Positions 57,911 to 64,000 of a stretch of DNA of 64,000 bases are shown here, one piece after another. Every line of letters starts with the position of its first letter. Position 1 is the stretch's first letter. The notes under the pieces were generated by a model that saw nothing but the letters and a program-made list of their open reading frames with translations, made no database searches and was not told where the DNA came from. Source of the DNA: Physcomitrium patens (Eukaryota; Streptophyta; Bryopsida; Funariales; Funariaceae); NCBI RefSeq assembly GCF_000002425.4, contig NC_037267.1:8248198-8312197 (forward strand), read 5' to 3'. Position numbers and translations under genes: made by a program.

Positions 57911-60380
57911 ATTAAATAGGAAGCAATCAACAAATTTTCACTTGTCAACAAAAGTTAAATTAGCAGCTACAACTATTGCTACAAAAAAAGTAATTTGGAC
58001 TTAAAAGGTTTTATCATAATTGTGTGAAGTAACTTGTTATATTATTTTACTAAACAATATATAGAGATATTAAAGGTAGAAGTGATATATTATATCAAAT
58101 AACATCCAAATGCAAATATCATTACTAAACCAATGTGTAGATCTAAGTATGTTGTTTGTAGAAATATGTTAAATCTTGTTGTAGCAAAAGCTTTTGTTTC
58201 TTGTATAAAAGAAGATTGTTATAAGCTATACAAAGGACTATACAGCAAGCCAAAATAATGGTCATTTTTTAATCCTCTATTTCAAATATTTTCTAAGTTA
58301 AATTTTAATTAAGTTATATGTTGTATTATTAAAAACAACTTGAAGTATTTTACGTGAACTTATATCATAAATGATTTCTAGGATTGATGGACTTTGTTTT
58401 TATTATAGATTTTTTTTTTTTTTTTTTCTTTTTTTTTTGTTCATTTTTTGTTTGTTCATTTATTTATTTATTTATTCATTGTTTTTTTCTGTTTTTCTTT
58501 CAAATTATACTTTGATTTTAAAAAAATCATTTCTATGTACTTATTTTTTATTCATTAAAAAAAAATCAATCCATGATATATTGTTCAAAATTGTAAGATT
58601 AAGTAAGATCTATTTTTTATATTATGTTATTTTTATTAGATCTTATAGTAGAGCTAATATTTCTAATAATACTGAATACTAATATTTCCTAATATATATA
58701 TATTGATTTCAAGATTACTAAGAAATGAATTAGATTATCTTATACAATGGCAGAGATATGATTCCAATAACTATACACATGTACTATCTAAAAATATTCT
58801 AAATATCCTAAGAAGAGTTGTTCTTTATATATATATATATATATATATATTAATGATAAAAAAATCATGATGAGAAAAGGAACAAATTTATTAAAAAAAA
58901 TCTACATAAATGTATTATTTTTACTAAATTTGTCTTTAATAAAATAAAAAAACTAACAATTAAGAATCTATTTTTAAAAATATTATTTAAAAAGCTACCA
59001 AGTAAACAACTAAAGGTGTCACAACTTTCATGGTTTCAATATGAATATTAAAATATTAAATAAACATATGATTTTCTTCATATAAAAAATAAAATGTTTT
59101 ATTGGATATATTATATTTTTAGTATAGTATCGTATTATTTAGTGAGAATATTAGAAGAAAAAAATAGACTAGATGGCATTCTAAATGTGTAAGTCTAAGG
59201 TAATTATAAAGTTGGCAATAATGCTCAAATAATGGATTTTTAAAAAATATGTATGTTATTTCAAATATGAAATATCATCAATAGCTCAAAGAACCTATCA
59301 AATATCTTAATGCTTAGTATTTACCGCAATTAGTTGTATTTTATTTTTATTTTTATTTTTTTCCTATCTTAGACATTAAGAACTTGTTAATTAATTTATG
59401 AACCACTCTCCTTAGAATTTGTTCATGTAATTTTTAAAAAAAAAAATCTAATGACTTTAATATAACCACAAGTAAATATATGTCATATTTTTATTTGCTT
59501 ATTTTCATTATTATACTTTAATTACAAATAAAGAATAAAATTTTAAATATAATTCTACTGAATCATACATAAATATAATAAATCATACATACATATATAT
59601 TTTTACCAACCATCTATGTATACATGTATATCAAATATAAATTAAAATTATTCTTAAAATTAGCCCATATAATTATAGACGTTTGCCATAAGTTTTTGAG
59701 TGAATATTAATGAAGAATACCTAAATTGAAATTTATTAAATTGAGTTGTTAATTTTGTAGAAGACCAAAAATTTAATTTAAAGAATGAAAAATTATTATT
59801 TTTTTGTAGTTAAATTAATATTATATTTTTTCTAAAAGAGGTACTTTTAAATAAATATGTATTAAGTCTTTTTATATTTTAATATAAATTTTATATTTAA
59901 TTATTATTTTTTTTATAAATTGATCAAAAAGTTGCTAGTATAATTTCAAATAACACACTCAATGCCAATGTTACATATTTATTTATGTGTCTGTATAAAA
60001 ATATTTACATGAACATAAAAAAAAGAAGATACAATTGAATTCATTTTTTTGAAATTAATAAGTTTTTAGTATTTAAATATTCAATTTTGACATTGTTTAT
60101 ATTTCCAAATGCCATCAGCAATATATTGACTGCATTATTGGAATCTATTCTAAATAATATTTCATTCTCATGACTTATCATCAAAAATCATCATTTAAAA
60201 AACACTACAAAAGTATATTTACTAAATCTGCAGCAAGTGGCAGATACTATTATGTTCACTCATATTTAAACAATCTAGAATTCCAAGTACGCAACAACTA
60301 TCTTCAGTTCTAAACTAAATTAAAGAATGCAGTAGATCTAACTCTCTTCCCCAAAGCATTAGTTATTTATAAGTCGAGGG
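57911..60380. other. AT-rich spacer, no gene seen
   Basis: Very AT-rich with T runs (58408-58440) and a TA repeat near 58828-58850. The open frame at 58371-58682 is a product of the T-rich tract (Phe-rich) and is not a gene. Confidence 0.6.
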
Positions 60381-61336
60381 AGGGATGGTTCCAACAACGC
60401 AACTTAGAGAACCGAAGCTGACAACCCACCACTATGGTACCCAACAAACAGCAGAACTAAATCTCATCCAAAGCACCCTCCCTCAAGCTCTCTACCCTAA
60501 CAGGAATAGAAGTGGCGCCGTGCGATGGGAACAGCGGGGGATGGAAGAAATTCTTACATACCCCGACCTCATTCATTAGGAGGGATTCATTCCAGTGCAA
60601 TGTGGCCACGCCATGATGCTTACTTCACTCACTCACTCACTCAATCACTCTAACTCCTTCACTGACTCAGTGTTCACGCCAAACTCCACACAAACCCCCC
60701 CACCCTCCTCCCCTTTGCAAACCGCTCTTTCCATCTTTGTCTGACTCAGCCACTGCCAGATTAACTTAAGCCAGCCCACCAGTGGTCTCCATGAACAAGG
60801 GCCTGCACCACGAAAGAGAAAGACAGAGAGGGAGACAGAGAGAGAGAGAGTGAGAGAGGGGGTTCTGGAAGGGGGAGACAGAGAGAGAACTACAGGGGAA
60901 ATAGAAAGGGGGGAAGTGAAAAGCAGTGCCGTTTCCAAGTGCTTCAAAGTCTGCGAACCCTAATCGACTCGTGCTAAACCGAAACCATCGCTCCTCCCGG
61001 TAAAGGAAGGGAAGGGGGAAGCGGAAGAAGACAAGGGCAAGAGCAAGGGAGGCGCATAGAAAACTAGAACGCGCTCGCGTGCTGGCGTTTGTTCTAGTAA
61101 ATCTGTGCGCACGGCCATGCCTTCCCGCTAAGTTTGTGCCATTGCCACGGGGGTTGCCGGATCATCACCTCCACAGCGGCGCCGCTTTCTTCAATCGAAG
61201 CTGTGCTTTGATTGATTAATTGGCTGGCCCCATTGATGCGAAGGGTTTTGCACCTCAGTCAGTCATGGCATGGTGTTAGAGGGTGTGGGAACTTGTTACT
61301 TCGTACGTGGAATCCGGCAGAGAGGGAGGGCAAAAG
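60381..61336 (+). promoter_or_regulatory. Promoter and 5' leader region of the PHD-SWIB gene
   Basis: The DNA turns GC-rich and strongly purine-rich on plus. It contains a GA-rich tract (60823-60857), an AACCCTAA motif at 60956-60963 and a tandem CTCA repeat near 60627-60650. GA repeats and telo-box-like motifs are common in plant 5' regions, where GAGA-binding and telo-box proteins act. Any direct role here is inference. Confidence 0.4.
60823..60857. repeat. GA-rich simple repeat
   Basis: Mostly GA units (with GGAGACAGAG interruptions) about 480 bp upstream of the PHD-SWIB start codon. Confidence 0.8.
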
Positions 61337-64000
61337 ATGGAAAACGGGCTCCAGGAGTTCGCGGAACAGATGTTGGCCACGGCGGTGGTCGGGAAGGACC
61401 AGGACGTTGTGAAGGTGTTGACGAGCGTGGAGGTCGGCGATGACCTGAAAGATACGACGATGACGGAGGTGGTGGAGGAAAAAGTCGGAGGGGGGGGCGG
61501 TGCAGAAGGGGGAGAGGGGGAAGAAGAAGAGGATGTGTACTCCATGGAGGTGAGTGACGAATTGGAGAAGAGAAATGAGGTTGTTGCGAAGGAGGCCGAG
61601 TCGACGGCTGTGGCCGTGGCTCCCCCCGAGCTAGACAAGAATGATGACTCTCCGAAGGAGGAAGATGTGACGATGAGCACGATAAACGACGAGCCGACGA
61701 GTGAATCGGGGGCCGCGACCGAGAGAGGTCCGGCAGAGATCCCATTTGCCGAGCCGGCAGCCGGCGCGGCAGCAGCAGCAGCATCCGAAAAAGAAGATGT
61801 GACGGATCTCAACGAAACACCGAAGCTCGAGCTAGAAAATGAAAGCGAAGAGATGAGAGTGAATGAGGCAAGCCCGACGCCCCCGACGCACGACCTTGTG
61901 GAAGCAGCCGAAGAGCTGGAAGTGCCACAAGAATCTCCGGCGAAATCAGAAGCCGTGAAAGACGAGGTGGTCGAAAGAGTGATAAGGCCAGCCTTGGATG
62001 TGAATGAGCCGGCGGAGGCATTGAAAACGGTGGAAGGGGTGCATTCCGACGTCGCGCCCTTCCGCAACGTGAGAGCGGAAGAAGCAAAGGCGCTGCATGA
62101 TGCGGAGACCAAAATGGTGAGCGCCGCGGCATGCGTGGCGAACGAAGCAATGGAAAGCGCGCACGAGGATGTGCGTGCCGCGGCGCAGGGAGAAGAGGAG
62201 GTTGCGCAAGTGAAACTCGAGCCCAAAGATGAGGGGCAGTCTTCCGGACAGGTCGATGATATTCGCTCGAGCCAAAGTCAGCCGAACGGCGGCGCGGACA
62301 TGGCCGTGGATGCGAAGGAAGGCGACGCAGGCGTGGTGCCGAAGGCGGAGAAGACGGAGTTGGAGCGGGAGATGGAATTGTACGAGGCGTCGGAAAGAGA
62401 GGAGCAGGTGTGGTTGCTGGCGCCGACGAGAGTGGAGCAGCAATGCGAGGAGCCAAGCAAGGATGTGCAGAACGACAGGAAACGTGCCCTGGACATGCCG
62501 ACGCAGGAGCGGCAGAGGAAGCAGAGCAGGAGAACGCACGCGGCAGAGGAGCGGAAGAAGGACGAGGAGGACGTGTGCTTCATCTGCTTCGACGGCGGGG
62601 ACCTGGTGATGTGCGATCGCAGGTATGGTGGTGTTGGGAGCGGACGAGGTTTTGTGAGAGATTTGGTGCACGTCGGCGTGCAAATGCGTGGGGCATGAGG
62701 ACAGTGACGGCAAACGTGGGATTTTTGAGGGGATATGGGTCCGGGCGGGAGGTCACGTGGTTTGACGATGTGCTGGGGACGGTGATGCAGGTCTTGTCCG
62801 AAGGCGTATCACCTGAGCTGCATTGGGCGCGACGCCGCCTTTTTCAAGAAGAAGGGGGCATGGTTGTGCGGTGCGCGTTCACTCGCCCAGCACGTGGTTG
62901 TGACGGCGTTGCAGTTAGTGTTGTGGTCGTGTGGTGGGAGTCGTGATTGAATGGAATGACGAGAGTGGTGTGTGAGTGTTGTGGTGGCACGTCCGGCAGC
63001 CGGGACGGCGTGGGTTGCGATGGGGACGTCGCAGTGGTTGCATGTGGATGATGTGGAGTGCGGGTGGTTTGGTGCAGGATGGCACTTCTGCTCCGTGTGC
63101 ACGAAGCCCGGAAGCTTTCAGTGTTACACATGCCCGACAGCTTATTGCGGGAGCTGCATCCAGGAAGCGGAGTTTCTGATGCTGAGGAAGCGGAAAGGAT
63201 TGTGCGAGGATTGTTTGCCGATAGTGAGCATGATCGAGCGGAACGAGACCACGAATGCGGACGGGGTAAGGGGCTGGATCCGTGTGTTCGAATTTGGGGG
63301 CAATTTGGGGGCAATGCCGGATAGGCGGCAGCAGTGTGGGTGTGTGCACCGGGCGAGGTGCGGAGTTTTGGAGCGGGGAGTGGAGGTGATGGAATGATTG
63401 TGGTGAGGTGATGGGGGGACGATGGGCTGACGTGTGGGTGGTGTGGATGTAGGTGGAGGTGGACTTCGAGGATCAGGACACGTACGAGTGCTTGTTCAAG
63501 GAGTACTGGGAGGATCTGAAGAGGAGGCTGTCGTTGATCATGCCGGAGTTGGACAAGGATGGGAAACCGGTGGGCGGGATGGGGAGCATGCTGAACAGCG
63601 GGGGGTCGGAAACGGAGGATCACTCGGAGAACGAGGAGTCGGACAGGGAGTCGGACGAGTCGGAGCAGGAACATCCGGAACCCGTGGAGGCGGCGAGGAA
63701 GGGGAGGGGGAAAGGGAAGAAGGATAGGATGGGGTCGGAGAAGATGGAGGAGGACGTGGACCAGGAGGAGGGGGAGGAGGAGGGGGAGGGGGAGGGGGAG
63801 GAAGAGGAGGTGCAGGAGCAGCAGGAAGATCGGGGGGACAAATTCGAGAGCTGGGCGTCGCAGGAGCTGCTGGGCTTCATCGAACACATGAAAGAGGACC
63901 CAACGAAGCCGCTGTCACGGTTTGCGGTGAACAAGTTGCTATGGAGCTACATCAAGCGTCACAGGTTGCAGGACGCGCGGAAGAGCAGCCAGATAAACTG
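61337..64000 (+). CDS. PHD finger and SWIB domain protein, NERD/CCCH44-like (partial)
   Basis: Exons 61337-62622, 62791-62870, 63078-63265 and 63453 to beyond the window end. Phases match and the frame is open to 64000. I start at ATG 61337; the frame upstream opens only with GTG. Residues 1 to about 410 are acidic and low in complexity (Glu, Ala, Val). Then comes a plant-type PHD finger spread over three exons: CFICFDGGDLVMCDR, SCPKAYHLSCIGRD, then WHFCSVCTKPGSFQCYTCPT and CGSCIQEAEF. A very acidic Glu/Gly stretch follows (about 63700-63830). The last visible part, FESWASQELLGFIEHMKEDP through LLWSYIKRHRLQD, is the start of a SWIB domain. PHD then SWIB in this order is typical of Arabidopsis NERD (GW-repeat protein in RNA-directed DNA methylation) and relatives, which continue with Plus3 and GYF domains; those would lie past the edge. 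Chromatin reading is likely; an Argonaute link cannot be judged here. Confidence 0.88.

Noticed and set aside
58371..58682. 103-codon Phe-rich open frame
   Set aside because: Generated by a poly-T tract; no protein character.
61276..62226. 316-codon antisense open frame (Ser-rich)
   Set aside because: It is the complement of the acidic PHD-SWIB exon 1. Glu/Ala/Val codons read backwards give Ser-rich frames, and there is no independent start, splice or domain support.
62844..63887. 347-codon antisense open frame (Pro/Leu/His-rich)
   Set aside because: A shadow over exons and introns of the PHD-SWIB gene caused by the GC-rich, purine-biased strand.

Overview
This window looks like nuclear DNA of a land plant, most likely a bryophyte (moss). 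Support: intron-containing nuclear genes including a chloroplast-targeted Rubisco activase, GT-AG introns of roughly 60-470 bp, moderately GC-rich genes set in very AT-rich DNA, and Ty3/gypsy chromovirus retrotransposons. Moss rather than another plant lineage is inference from general character; I matched no species.

Layout. 1-2475: AT-rich DNA with no supported gene. 2476-4544 (-): Rubisco activase, four exons. 4545-7159: mostly AT-rich spacer. 7160-10132 (-): seven exons that join in one frame, giving a BED zinc finger followed by a SAM-like domain resembling the N-terminal domain of LEAFY. 11072-11401 (+): HYPK, the small NatA partner, divergent from the BED gene. 13164-15504 (-): STK16-type kinase, six exons. 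16887-19580 (-): seven exons coding for a UBZ4 ubiquitin-binding zinc finger joined to an AlkB-type dioxygenase. 20030-22320: orphan exon-like pieces and a glycolate oxidase relic. 22320-46000: AT-rich transposon land. 46225-48654 (+): cytosolic HSP90, two exons. 50308-55901: a chromovirus with both LTRs. 55915-56220: MITE-like inverted repeat. 56221-61300: AT-rich spacer with one GC-normal island. 61337 to the window end (+): PHD-SWIB protein related to NERD, cut off by the window edge.

The transposon block can be read as layers. A decayed chromovirus (A', 26048-33420, minus strand) was entered by an unidentified 2.4-kb TG...CA insertion (26861-29295, TCTCT duplication) and is cut at 33420 by the LTR of a second family (B', plus strand). 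B' was in turn split in its gag region by a younger A-family copy (34060-40499, CCAAT duplication). A B-family copy (50308-55901, TTTAC duplication) lies downstream and serves as the key for reading the broken pieces. All copies carry many stops.

The host genes are unrelated housekeeping or regulatory units, each with its own promoter: carbon fixation (activase), protein N-terminal acetylation (HYPK), membrane-associated kinase signalling (STK16-like), nucleic acid demethylation (AlkB), protein folding (HSP90) and chromatin (PHD-SWIB). The two most interesting items are the BED/SAM-like gene and the UBZ4-AlkB gene, whose exon structures were worked out by hand from splice sites and reading-frame phase.
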